Below are positions 1 to 7,276 of a stretch of 22,010 nucleotides of DNA, one piece after another. A model generated the notes under the pieces. The model ran no database searches, was not told the DNA's origin, and saw only the letters and a list, made by a program, of their open reading frames with translations. Source of the stretch: JAEKLB01 sp050249235 (GTDB lineage: Bacteria; Actinomycetota; Acidimicrobiia; Acidimicrobiales; CADCSY01). Within the stretch, counting starts at the first letter, position 1. The number at the start of each line of letters is the position of its first letter. The translations under genes and the position numbers were made by a program. The stretch is from the NCBI GenBank assembly GCA_050249235.1, contig JBFWQW010000044.1:1-22010 (forward strand), written 5' to 3'.

Positions 1-453
1 GCACATGCGCGTAGGGTCCACGTCCACAGGGGCTCTCCCGAACTCGACGACCTTCGACAGCCGTCAAGTTCGCAGGGCCCCTGTCACGCGTCACGGACCC
101 CCACACCCCGCTCATCTCCGAAGCGCCCATTTACCTTGTTTTTGCCTGCTCGCTAGCCGGGAGCCAGCCGGGCGGCCCGTCACCGGGACCACGCCCCCAT
201 CGCCGACCCCACCTCGCCATTCACGCTCGCCCACCCAGCCGAGAACGACCTCGACCGCCCGATCAGCTCTTCTTCAGCACCCTGCTAGCGGGGCGTACGG
301 AGACGGGGACCGAACCGGCCGACCGCCGTCTCGAAGTCGACGGCGCTCACTGGGTTGCCACCGGTGCGATCTCGATGCCGGTGAGCGCCCGTCCGGGTCG
401 TCCTCGCCCCCCCCCGGAGTCGGCGGCGAGGATCCTGATCCGGCGACGACGCC
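1..453. other. Gene-free stretch at left edge
   Basis: I find no convincing coding region here. The open frames crossing it on both strands have arginine/proline/serine-rich translations typical of antisense reading of GC-rich DNA. What it holds: a nested inverted repeat (26-84), a relatively AT-rich patch around 130-150 that could be a minus-strand promoter for a gene left of the window, and a run of nine C at 407-415 just past the STAS gene's stop. Confidence 0.5.
26..84. other. Nested inverted repeat, candidate structured RNA or terminator
   Basis: Three perfect helices are nested in order. ACAGGGGC (26-33) pairs with GCCCCTGT (77-84), CGAACT (39-44) with AGTTCG (67-72), and GACG (46-49) with CGTC (62-65). 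The internal loops are small and the apical loop is 12 nt (50-61). It could be a leader structure for a minus-strand gene left of the window, a terminator for a gene ending there, or chance pairing in GC-rich DNA. The transcribed strand is unknown. Confidence 0.3.
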
Positions 454-822
454 TCAGGGGGCGCCCGACCACGTCGTCGGCGTCGCGCCGGCGTCGGCCT
501 CGGCGTCGGTGTCGGCCTCGGCGAGGCCGAACGCCCGGTCCAGCCCCGTGACGGCGAGGACCCTCCGGACGTTGGCGGCCGGACCGGCCAGCTCAAGGCG
601 GCGACCCCGGCCGTGCAGCTCGCGGTTCAAGCGGACGAGGGCGCCGAGGCCCCCGGCGTCGATGAAGGTCAGCTCGGTCAGGTCGAGGACCAGGTCTTCC
701 GCCACCGGCCGGGCGGCGAAGGCGGCGAGGAGCATCCGGGCCCCGAACCGGTCCAGCTCACCCCGCAGCGCCAGCCGGTCCTTGCCGTCGATCCAAACCG
801 CGGAGAAGCCCTCCGGCTCCAT
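454..822 (-). CDS. STAS-domain protein, anti-sigma-factor-antagonist type, degenerate
   Basis: This 122-residue protein has a single STAS domain (about residues 5-105). The family is the SpoIIAA/RsbV anti-anti-sigma group, which in its classical form binds an anti-sigma kinase and is switched by serine phosphorylation. The region 46-65 (LDLTELTFIDAGGLGALV) matches the conserved strand-helix. Where the family usually has D-S-S/T-G, this protein reads D55-A56-G57-G58, so the phosphorylatable serine is absent. The last ~20 residues are low-complexity Ala/Asp/Glu, coded by a 13-bp sequence repeated with an 18-bp period (about 493-523). The ATG at 822 follows a GGGGGG purine tract. It is the third gene of the Hsp20-MerR run, 55 bp after the MerR stop, and probably co-transcribed. 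No anti-sigma kinase gene is visible in the window. Confidence 0.85.
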   Translation of the reverse strand: MEPEGFSAVWIDGKDRLALRGELDRFGARMLLAAFAARPVAEDLVLDLTELTFIDAGGLGALVRLNRELHGRGRRLELAGPAANVRRVLAVTGLDRAFGLAEADTDAEADAGATPTTWSGAP

Positions 823-877
823 GGCATCCCCCCTGTGTCGCGTCGACGTCCGCTGGCCCGGCGCCGATCGCCGGCGG

Positions 878-1183
878 CTACCGATCGGGGTGGATGCCCC
901 GGAGCTCGGAGAGCTGCCGCTGGAGATCGGCGACCTCGGCTTCGAGCTCGAGGATCCGGCGGATGCCCGCCAGCGTCATGCCGCGGTCGGCCATCTCGGA
1001 CACCCGTTGGATCCGCAACACCTCGAGACGGCTGTAGCGGCGCTGCCCCCCGTCCGACCTTGACGGCTGCACCACGCCCTCGCCATCGAGCCGGCGCAGG
1101 AAGGCGGGCTGCACACCCAGCATCTCGGCCACCTGGCCGACCCCGTAGAGCGGTGCGTCATGGTCGTCGAAGGGCAGCGCCAC
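878..1183 (-). CDS. MerR-family regulator, HspR-like
   Basis: This 101-residue protein has an N-terminal MerR winged helix-turn-helix (about residues 10-78; GVGQVAEMLGVQPAFLRRLD, then GGQRRYSRLEVLRIQRVSE) and a short C-terminal coiled helix (LELEAEVADLQRQL). It matches the HspR branch of MerR proteins, which repress chaperone operons. A longer frame is open upstream to 1315, but that part is antisense-like and lies inside the Hsp20 gene. I chose GTG at 1183: it starts 4 bases after the Hsp20 stop and has a GGTGGGGG tract about 10 bases upstream. Position directly behind Hsp20 suggests autoregulation of the heat-shock operon. The family is clear; the target operator is inferred. Confidence 0.88.
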   Translation of the reverse strand: MALPFDDHDAPLYGVGQVAEMLGVQPAFLRRLDGEGVVQPSRSDGGQRRYSRLEVLRIQRVSEMADRGMTLAGIRRILELEAEVADLQRQLSELRGIHPDR

Positions 1184-1187
1184 CGGA

Positions 1188-1643
1188 TCAGGCCCCCACC
1201 GACTCCTCGGCACGGGCGTTGGCCTCGATCGCCTCGGGACGACGCTCACCACCGGCGATCGAGACCCGGCGAGGCTTGGCCCGCTCCGCGACCGGGATGC
1301 GCAGGCAGAGCACACCGGCGTCGTAGCTGGCGTCGATGCGGTCGGTGTCGAGCGTCTCCCCCAGGAACAGCTGCCGGCTGAACGTGCCGAAGGGCCGCTC
1401 GGCGACCAGGAACTCCGTGCCCTCGCCCTCGTGCCGCTGCCGGTCGGCGTGGACGGTGAGGACGTTCTGCTCCACCGTCAGCTCGATCGAGTCGGCCGAG
1501 ACGCCAGGCAGGTCGAACTCGACGACGAACTGCTCGCCGGCCCGGTAGGCGTCCAGCGGCATCGCAGCGGGACGAGCCCGGGTCCCGAGCACCTGCTCGG
1601 CGAGGCGATCGAGCTCACGGAACGGATCGGTGCGCATCAGCAT
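1188..1643 (-). CDS. Small heat-shock protein, Hsp20/alpha-crystallin family
   Basis: This 151-residue ATP-independent holdase binds unfolding proteins in the cytoplasm during stress. The alpha-crystallin domain covers about residues 35-125: it begins DAYRAGEQFVVEFDLPGV and ends with the conserved GVLCLRIPVAE pattern. A short tail holds VSI, resembling the I-x-I oligomerisation motif. The start is ATG at 1643 because AAGGAGG sits 7 bases upstream; a second ATG at 1637 is less well placed. It is the first gene of the Hsp20-MerR-STAS operon. Its promoter must lie in the 274-bp divergent region to the right, which is notably AT-richer at 1661-1730. Family assignment is secure. Confidence 0.95.
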   Translation of the reverse strand: MLMRTDPFRELDRLAEQVLGTRARPAAMPLDAYRAGEQFVVEFDLPGVSADSIELTVEQNVLTVHADRQRHEGEGTEFLVAERPFGTFSRQLFLGETLDTDRIDASYDAGVLCLRIPVAERAKPRRVSIAGGERRPEAIEANARAEESVGA

Positions 1644-1660
1644 CGGGAACCCTCCTTCGT

Positions 1661-1730
1661 GACTTCTGACCAACAGCTTTCTTCTATCACCACCTATCAA
1701 GTCCTTACAACCAGAGTTTGAGATTTTCGT
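1661..1730 (-). promoter_or_regulatory. Probable promoter/operator region of the Hsp20 operon
   Basis: This AT-rich patch in otherwise very GC-rich DNA lies just upstream of the Hsp20 ribosome-binding site. It contains an imperfect inverted repeat, ATCAA (1696-1700) against TTGAGAT (1718-1724). It shares CTCAA/TTGA elements with the HspR-binding HAIR palindrome (CTTGAGT-N7-ACTCAAG), but is not a clean match. Operator function for the downstream MerR protein is inference. Confidence 0.35.
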
Positions 1731-1766
1731 GGTGGATGCGCCGGTGCCGGGACGGCGCGAAGGATC

Positions 1767-1784
1767 CCGCCGATTTCTCGGCGG
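1767..1784. repeat. Perfect hairpin in the Hsp20/DGPF divergent region
   Basis: CCGCCGA (1767-1773), loop TTTC, TCGGCGG (1778-1784) forms a perfect 7-bp stem. A second hairpin, TCGGAT (1842-1847) with ATCCGA (1853-1858), lies nearer the DGPF gene. Both sit between divergent genes and could be operators or leader structures. The sequence alone does not decide. Confidence 0.35.
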
Positions 1785-1917
1785 AAGCTGTCGATCCGGG
1801 ACCGTCGGTTCGTGGAAGGGGTGAGCGACGCACCGGGCGCGTCGGATCGAGAATCCGAGGCACCGCCCCGACCACCTCTCACACAAGAAGACCCCACGCG
1901 AGAAGAAGGAGCTTCCA

Positions 1918-2271
1918 ATGCCTCAGTACCTGCTCTCGGTCTGGCACGACGGACCGTACGCCGAGCTCGATCTCGAGTCGCCGGACACCCAGCGCATGGT
2001 GGCGCAGGTCGGCGAGTTCAACGCCGAGCTCGAACGGGCCGGCGCCTGGGTGTTCGGCACCGGGCTGCGCTCCGCCGAGTCCGCCACCGTCGTCCGGGCC
2101 CACGAGGGGGACGTCTCGATGACCGACGGCCCCTACGCCGAGTCCAAGGAGCAGATGGGCGGCTTCTGGATCATCGAGGCCGCCGACTTCGACGCCGCCC
2201 TCGGCTGGGCCGCCAAGGCGTCGGCGGCCTGCGAGGGCCCGGTCGAGGCCAGGCCCACGGAAGGTGCCTGA
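1918..2271 (+). CDS. YCII-related (DGPF) protein paired with an ECF sigma factor
   Basis: This 117-residue protein of the YCII/DGPF family has a ferredoxin-like alpha+beta fold. The family signature appears as TDGPYAESKEQMGGFWIIE at about residues 69-87. Biochemical function is not established; members are consistently encoded beside ECF42 sigma factors. The ATG at 1918 has AGAAGGAG about 6 bases upstream. The C-terminus overlaps the sigma-factor start by 8 bases (2264-2271), so the two are very probably translationally coupled. Divergent from the Hsp20 operon, with about 274 bp between start codons. Confidence 0.9.
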   Translation: MPQYLLSVWHDGPYAELDLESPDTQRMVAQVGEFNAELERAGAWVFGTGLRSAESATVVRAHEGDVSMTDGPYAESKEQMGGFWIIEAADFDAALGWAAKASAACEGPVEARPTEGA

Positions 2272-3520
2272 GCCGCTCGCGGAGGTCTTCCGGCGCGAAG
2301 CCGGCCGCTGCACGGCCACCCTGATCCGGGTCCTCGGCGACGTCGATCTCGCCGAGGACTCGGTCGCTGAGGCCTTCGCCATCGCCGCCGAGCGCTGGCC
2401 GGTGCACGGCGTGCCGCCGAACCCGGGCGGATGGATCACCACCACCGCCCGCAACCGGGCCATCGACCGGCTGCGGCGGGAGTCCACCCGCACGGACCGC
2501 CACCTGGCGGCCCACCGGCTGCAGGGCGACGCCATGGCACCCGACCAACCCGACGACCCGGAGCTCGACAGCTTCGTCGACGTCGTCCCCGACGACCAGC
2601 TCCGCCTCATGTTCCTGTGCTGCCACCCGGCGCTGGCGCCCGATGTCCAGGTGGCGCTCACCCTGCGGCTGCTGGGCGGCCTCGAGACCCCCGAGATCGC
2701 CCGGGCCTTCCTCGTGCCCGAGGCGACGCTCGCCCAGCGGATCGTCCGGGCCAAGCGCAAGCTGCGGGACAACCACGCCTCCTACCGGGTCCCCCGGGGC
2801 GCCGAGCTCCCCGGCCGCCTGCGGTCCGTGCTGGCCACGGTGTACCTCCTGTACACCGAGGGCCACACCGCCACCAGCGGCGACGACCTCCACCGGGTCG
2901 CGCTCTCGCGGGAGGCGGTCCGCCTCGGACGGCTCCTCGTCGAGCTCATGCCCGACGAACCCGAAGCCGTCGGCCTGCTGGCGCTGCTGCTGCTCACCGA
3001 GGCGAGGCAGCCGGCCCGCACCGCCCCCGACGGCTCGATGGTCCGCCTGTCCGACCAGGACCGGAGCCGGTGGGACCGGGCGCTCATCGCCGAGGGTCAC
3101 GAGCTCGTCCGGGCCTGCCTCCGCCGCGACCAGCCGGGTCCGTTCCAGCTCCAGGCCGCCATCGCCGCCGTCCACGCCGACGCCCCCGTCGCCGGCGCCA
3201 CGGACTGGTCGCAGATCGTGGCGCTCTACGACCAGCTCCTGGCCCTCCGCCCGGATGCCGTCGTCGCCGTCAACCGGGCCGTCGCCGTCGCCGAGGTCGA
3301 GGGCCCCGCCGCCGGCCTCGCCGCCCTCGACGGGCTCCATGGGGCCGGGCTCGACGAGTACCAGCCGTACCACGCCACCCGGGCCGACCTCCTCGCCCGG
3401 GCCGGCCGCCTCGCGGAGGCACGGGTCGCCTACGACCGCGCCATCGAGCGCAGCGCCAACCCGACCGAGCGGCGCTTCCTCGAGGACCAGCGGGCCGCGA
3501 TCGCCCGCAACCCGGGTTGA
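2264..3520 (+). CDS. ECF42-type RNA polymerase sigma factor with C-terminal extension
   Basis: This 418-residue protein has sigma-70 region 2 at about residues 8-75 (LAEDSVAEAFAIAAERWPV, then PGGWITTTARNRAIDRLRRE) and region 4 at about 110-165 (LTLRLLGGLETPEIARAFLV, then RIVRAKRKLR). A long C-terminal part of about 240 residues has helical, TPR-like repeats (VALYDQLLALRPDAVVAVNR; ARVAYDRAIERSANPTERRF). That layout and the overlapping DGPF gene fit the ECF42 group, in which the C-terminal domain is thought to control activity and no classical anti-sigma factor is linked. None is seen here either. The start is GTG at 2264, overlapping the DGPF stop. Regulon unknown. Confidence 0.92.
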   Translation: MPEPLAEVFRREAGRCTATLIRVLGDVDLAEDSVAEAFAIAAERWPVHGVPPNPGGWITTTARNRAIDRLRRESTRTDRHLAAHRLQGDAMAPDQPDDPELDSFVDVVPDDQLRLMFLCCHPALAPDVQVALTLRLLGGLETPEIARAFLVPEATLAQRIVRAKRKLRDNHASYRVPRGAELPGRLRSVLATVYLLYTEGHTATSGDDLHRVALSREAVRLGRLLVELMPDEPEAVGLLALLLLTEARQPARTAPDGSMVRLSDQDRSRWDRALIAEGHELVRACLRRDQPGPFQLQAAIAAVHADAPVAGATDWSQIVALYDQLLALRPDAVVAVNRAVAVAEVEGPAAGLAALDGLHGAGLDEYQPYHATRADLLARAGRLAEARVAYDRAIERSANPTERRFLEDQRAAIARNPG

Positions 3521-3537
3521 GACCGTTCCGGGTTGAC

Positions 3538-3560
3538 GGATCCGCGCATGTGACGGATCC
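3538..3560. terminator. Hairpin between convergent genes
   Basis: GGATCCG (3538-3544), loop of 9, CGGATCC (3554-3560) is a perfect 7-bp stem. It begins 17 bases after the sigma-factor stop and ends 46 bases before the stop of the convergent ABC gene, so it can serve both. There is no T-run, as is common in high-GC genomes. Confidence 0.5.
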
Positions 3561-3606
3561 ACGGATAGGGAGGAACCGTGAACCCGCAACGGAGGGCTGC
3601 ACTCGG

Positions 3607-5415
3607 CTACGGCGGCTCGACGACGGTCTCGAACCGCCAGAGGCTGCGCATCTCGTCGCTCCGCTCGAGCAGGTCGGCGAGGGGCCCGACGTCGTCGACC
3701 CGGCCGTCCCGGAGCACCGCCACCTGGTCGGCACGGCGCAGCGCGGCCCGGCGGTGCGAGACGGCCAGCACGGTGCGGCCGCCACCGGCGAACGCACGGT
3801 CCCAGAGGAGGGCCTCGGTCTCGACGTCCAGGGCGCTGGAGAGGTCGTCGCAGACGACCAGCTCGGGTCGCCGCACGAACATGCGGGCCGCGGCCGTGCG
3901 CTGGAGCTGACCGCCCGACAGGCGGACGCCACGCGAGCCGATCCGGGTCGACAGGCCGTCGGGCATGGCGTCGACGTCGTCGTCGAGGACCGCCAGGCGG
4001 AGGGCGTCGAGCACGTCGCCCTCGGCGCCGAGGCGGATGTTGTCCTCCAGGGTCTCGCTGAAGAGCTGCGGCACCTGCGGCGTGTAGGCGGTGCGGGGCG
4101 GCACGAGGAACGAGGCCGGATCGTCGACCGCGGCACCGTTCCAACGGATCACCCCGGTGGCGGGGACGAGGCCGAGGACGCTCTGCAGCAACGTCGTCTT
4201 GCCCGAGCCGATCCGCCCGGTGACGACCGTGAAGGAGCCCCGGGGGAGGACGAGCGACACGTCGTCGACCCCGCCTCCGGATCCGCCGTGCCGGTAGCCG
4301 AGGCCCTCGAGGCGGACCTCCGTGAGCGGCTCGACCGCTCGCCGGGGCGTGGTCCTCGGAGGGAGGGGACCCCGTTCGTGGATCTCGTCGTGGTCGACGA
4401 GCACCCCGGGCGGGCTGCCCCGGAGGAGCTCGTGCATCCGGCCGTAGGACACCGAGAGCTGGCGGTAGCCGGCGAGGCTGCTGCCGAGGTCACCCGTGAA
4501 CTCCTCGAAGATCCGCAGGTAGTAGACCAACAGGGCCAGGTCGCCGACCGTGAACGAGCCCGACTGCAGGGCCCGGCCGGCGAAGATCAGCACCACCCCG
4601 GTGCCGAGGTTCACCACCCAGAAGGCGCCCTTCAGCACCTCCTCCAGCAGCCGGTCGCGCACCGCCGCCCGGCGCCGGTCGGCGTTGAGCTCGCGCAGAC
4701 GGCGGACGACGCGGTCCTCGGCGTTGGCGACCTGCACCGTCTGGACGGCGGCGAAGACGTCGCCGATGAAGCCGGTGAGGGCCGAGGTGCGGGCCTGGTT
4801 GGCCCGCCGGTACACGACGATGCGTTCGCGGGCCGCCTCGACGACGGTGACGACGACGGCGATCGGGACGACGACGGCGAACGTGATGAGCGGGTCGATG
4901 CCCGCCATCACGATCACGGCCAGCGTGCCGGTGAACGCCGACCCGATGACGCTGTTGAACCCGATCGGCCACCAGATCACGTGCTCGGTGTCGTCGCGGA
5001 AGCGGCTGACCGCCTCACCCGGCGATGACGGGAGGGCGAGGCCCCCGGGCAGCTGGAGGACACGACGCAGCAGGTTGCGCTGGAGCGTGGCCGCGTTGGC
5101 GTAGGCGAAGGCCCCGTTCGTCGACTGCAGCGTCACGGCGGTGACGGCGGTGGCCAGCGCCTTCATGGTCAGGAGGGCGAGCGGCCACAGGAGCCACCCC
5201 AGCGAGGCGTCCGACGTGCCCTGCTGGAGACGGTCGAACACGATCTTGGCGGCGATGCCCGGGAGCAGGTTGGAGCCCCACCCGAGGAGCACCCCGGCCA
5301 GGTTGACGAGCTGGCGGCGGGGCCGGAACCGGTGCTGGCGCCAGGCGTAGCGCCACGACGGCCACGGCGGCGGGACCGGCTCCGGGCCGGCGTCGAGCGC
5401 AGCCGGCGACGTCAC
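3607..5415 (-). CDS. ABC exporter half-transporter with degenerate ATPase site
   Basis: This 602-residue inner-membrane protein has an N-terminal six-helix ABC transporter membrane domain (about 35-335) and a C-terminal nucleotide-binding domain. Walker A is GRIGSGKTT at 400-408, the signature LSGGQ is at 499-503, Walker B ends D523-D524 and the H-loop histidine is H554. The usual catalytic glutamate after Walker B is aspartate (D524), a mark of the non-hydrolysing half of heterodimeric exporters. Its start, GTG at 5415, overlaps the stop of the upstream ABC gene by 4 bases (GTGA), so the two are translationally coupled. An earlier frame opening at 5538 lies inside the partner gene and is rejected. 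Substrate unknown; the family exports drugs, peptides or lipids. Confidence 0.93.
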   Translation of the reverse strand: MTSPAALDAGPEPVPPPWPSWRYAWRQHRFRPRRQLVNLAGVLLGWGSNLLPGIAAKIVFDRLQQGTSDASLGWLLWPLALLTMKALATAVTAVTLQSTNGAFAYANAATLQRNLLRRVLQLPGGLALPSSPGEAVSRFRDDTEHVIWWPIGFNSVIGSAFTGTLAVIVMAGIDPLITFAVVVPIAVVVTVVEAARERIVVYRRANQARTSALTGFIGDVFAAVQTVQVANAEDRVVRRLRELNADRRRAAVRDRLLEEVLKGAFWVVNLGTGVVLIFAGRALQSGSFTVGDLALLVYYLRIFEEFTGDLGSSLAGYRQLSVSYGRMHELLRGSPPGVLVDHDEIHERGPLPPRTTPRRAVEPLTEVRLEGLGYRHGGSGGGVDDVSLVLPRGSFTVVTGRIGSGKTTLLQSVLGLVPATGVIRWNGAAVDDPASFLVPPRTAYTPQVPQLFSETLEDNIRLGAEGDVLDALRLAVLDDDVDAMPDGLSTRIGSRGVRLSGGQLQRTAAARMFVRRPELVVCDDLSSALDVETEALLWDRAFAGGGRTVLAVSHRRAALRRADQVAVLRDGRVDDVGPLADLLERSDEMRSLWRFETVVEPP

Positions 5416-7145
5416 GGCGCCACGTCCAAGCCGGCGCGGAGGAGGGCACCGAACCAGGTCGTCTCGTCCGCCGCCAACTCGAGCCGCGGCCCCAGCTCGA
5501 CGATCCGCCCGCGGTCGAGCACGCAGATCGTGTCGCATCGCCGCAGGGTGGCCAGCCGGTGGGCGATCACGATCGCCGTGCGCCCGTCGAGCAGCCGGTC
5601 GATCGCCTGCTCGAGCACGGCCTCGGTGGCCGGGTCGAGGCGGGACGACGCCTCGTCGAGGACCACCACCGACGGGTCGGCGAGGAAGGCCCGCCCCAGC
5701 GAGAGCAGTTGGGACTCACCGGCGGAGAGGCCGGCCCCGCCCTCCCGGAGCATGGTGTCGAGGCCGTCCGGGAGCGCGTCGAACCAGGAACCCAGGCCGA
5801 GCCGGTCGACCGCGGCCCGGATGTCGGCGTCGGGGACGGTCGGGTCGAAGAGGGTGAGGTTGTCCCGGACGGAGGCCCGCAGCACCCGGACCTCCTGGGT
5901 CACGAGGGCGACCCGATCCCGGAGCTCGCGGCGACGGAGCGCGCGGGCGTCCTCGCCGCCGACCTCCACCCGACCCGAGCGGGGATCGTGGAACCGGACC
6001 AGGAGGCGCGCCACGGTCGACTTGCCGCTCCCGGTCCGCCCGACGATGCCGAGGACGCCCCCGGCCGGCACGTCGAGCGTGACGTCGTGGAGGACGTCGG
6101 GCTCGGACCCGTAGCCGAACGAGACCGAGCGGAGCGCGACCGGGAGGGCGCCGGCCGGGAGGTCGACCCCGGGCCCGTCGACGACCTCCCTGCGGGTGCC
6201 GAGGAGCAGCATCACCCGCCGGCCGCCGGCGATGGCCTGCTGGAGGGCCTCGACCTGGTGCGACACGCTGTCGAGGGGCAGCACGAGCAGCTGGGCGTAG
6301 AAGTAGAGCGCGAAGGCCTCGCCCACGGTGATCGAGCCCCGCTGGACGAGCACGGCGGGGACGGCGAAGGAGAGGGCGGTGGCCCCGGCCTGGATGACGC
6401 CGTTGGCCGTCCACGGGAGGGCATCGACCTGGCGGGCCCGGCTCGTGGTCCAGAGGCGGTCGCGGGCCCGCTCGTAGAAGCCCCGCAGCGTGAAGGCCTC
6501 GGCGCCGGAGGACCGGATGTCCTGGGTGCCCGCCAGGCGCTCCTCGACGAAGCCGAACAGCACGGCGCTGGCCTCGCGGGACCGGACCCACGCCGCGGCG
6601 GCCACCCGGCGGAGCGACACCAGCAGCAGGAGGGCGACGATCGCGAACGCGGTGAACACCCCGCCGGCGAGGGGGTTCTGGAACCAGAGGACCGTCAAGA
6701 CGCCGACGAGCAGGAGCAGGCTCCCGACCACGTTGAGCAGGAACTCGGCGAAGAAGAGGCTGAGGCCGGTGAGGTCGCCGTCGATCCGCTCGATCAGCTC
6801 GCCCGGGGGATGGGCTTCGTGGAAGGCGGGATCGAGGTCGAGGCAGTGGGCCATGAGGTCGGCCCGGAGGTCGTTGGTGGTGAGCCAGCCGAGCACCTCG
6901 CTCAACCAGGCGGTGAGCACCCGGAAGGCCTGCTGGAGGAGCACGGCGCCGTCGTAGACCGCGGTGACGAGGCCGAGCGATCCCCCGTCGGGGGAGTTCG
7001 CCCGGTCGTCGAACTCCCGGACGGCCTGGGGGCCGGCGACCTGCAGCCCGGTGGCGACGAGCAGGACGAGGGCGAGGACCGCCACCAGCCGCCGGCGGGG
7101 CCAAAGGTAGGTCGTCACCAGCGTGCGCCACTCGCCCCAGCCCAC
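5412..7145 (-). CDS. ABC exporter half-transporter with canonical Walker B
   Basis: This 577-residue partner of the downstream ABC gene has a membrane domain at about 10-315. Its nucleotide-binding domain has Walker A GRTGSGKST (369-377), a non-canonical signature LSAGE (473-477), Walker B with D497 and catalytic E498, and H529. The start is GTG at 7145 with GGAGGGG about 8 bases upstream. The frame stays open to 7808, but that stretch is an arginine-rich shadow of the divergent hydrolase gene. It is the first gene of the two-gene transporter operon, and its promoter lies in the 131 bp shared with the hydrolase. Heterodimer formation is inferred from the GTGA overlap and complementary motif defects. 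Substrate cannot be read from sequence. Confidence 0.93.
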   Translation of the reverse strand: MGWGEWRTLVTTYLWPRRRLVAVLALVLLVATGLQVAGPQAVREFDDRANSPDGGSLGLVTAVYDGAVLLQQAFRVLTAWLSEVLGWLTTNDLRADLMAHCLDLDPAFHEAHPPGELIERIDGDLTGLSLFFAEFLLNVVGSLLLLVGVLTVLWFQNPLAGGVFTAFAIVALLLLVSLRRVAAAAWVRSREASAVLFGFVEERLAGTQDIRSSGAEAFTLRGFYERARDRLWTTSRARQVDALPWTANGVIQAGATALSFAVPAVLVQRGSITVGEAFALYFYAQLLVLPLDSVSHQVEALQQAIAGGRRVMLLLGTRREVVDGPGVDLPAGALPVALRSVSFGYGSEPDVLHDVTLDVPAGGVLGIVGRTGSGKSTVARLLVRFHDPRSGRVEVGGEDARALRRRELRDRVALVTQEVRVLRASVRDNLTLFDPTVPDADIRAAVDRLGLGSWFDALPDGLDTMLREGGAGLSAGESQLLSLGRAFLADPSVVVLDEASSRLDPATEAVLEQAIDRLLDGRTAIVIAHRLATLRRCDTICVLDRGRIVELGPRLELAADETTWFGALLRAGLDVAP

Positions 7146-7264
7146 CGCGCGCCCCTCCGCGTCGCACCGAGCCCGGGACCCTACGAGGCGGCGGAGACAG
7201 GCCGCCCGGCATTGTCCCGGCCACCGCGGCCGGCGGCACCGGGATCGGTCCCGACCGGCCCCGC

Positions 7265-7270
7265 TAGGTT
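7265..7270 (+). promoter_or_regulatory. -10 box TAGGTT of a probable leaderless gene
   Basis: TAGGTT ends 6 bases before the GTG at 7277, and there is no Shine-Dalgarno sequence between. The spacing puts the transcript start at or next to the start codon, the usual actinobacterial leaderless arrangement. Confidence 0.55.
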
Positions 7271-7276
7271 CGGCCC

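Noticed and set aside
39..72. tRNA T-arm-like sequences (AGTTCG and GTTCG occurrences)
   Set aside because: No acceptor, D and anticodon arms can be built around them, and no CCA-adjacent 7-bp stem is present.
285..596. Minus-strand 103-codon frame overlapping the STAS end
   Set aside because: Composition is arginine/proline/serine-rich, and it overlaps the STAS gene in another frame with no ribosome-binding site. Only its last ~20 residues look protein-like.
5..1063. A 352-codon plus-strand frame at the left edge
   Set aside because: It is antisense to the STAS and MerR genes, Ser/Arg/Pro-rich throughout and has no family features.
1183..1315. Upstream extension of the MerR-like gene to 1315
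   Set aside because: The extension lies inside the Hsp20 gene in another frame and lacks MerR features; GTG at 1183 has suitable spacing and a purine tract.
2431..5028. An 865-codon plus-strand frame through the sigma factor and ABC gene
   Set aside because: It crosses a convergent gene boundary, is Pro/Arg-rich and has no recognisable domain, while the other frames hold the sigma factor and the ABC exporter.
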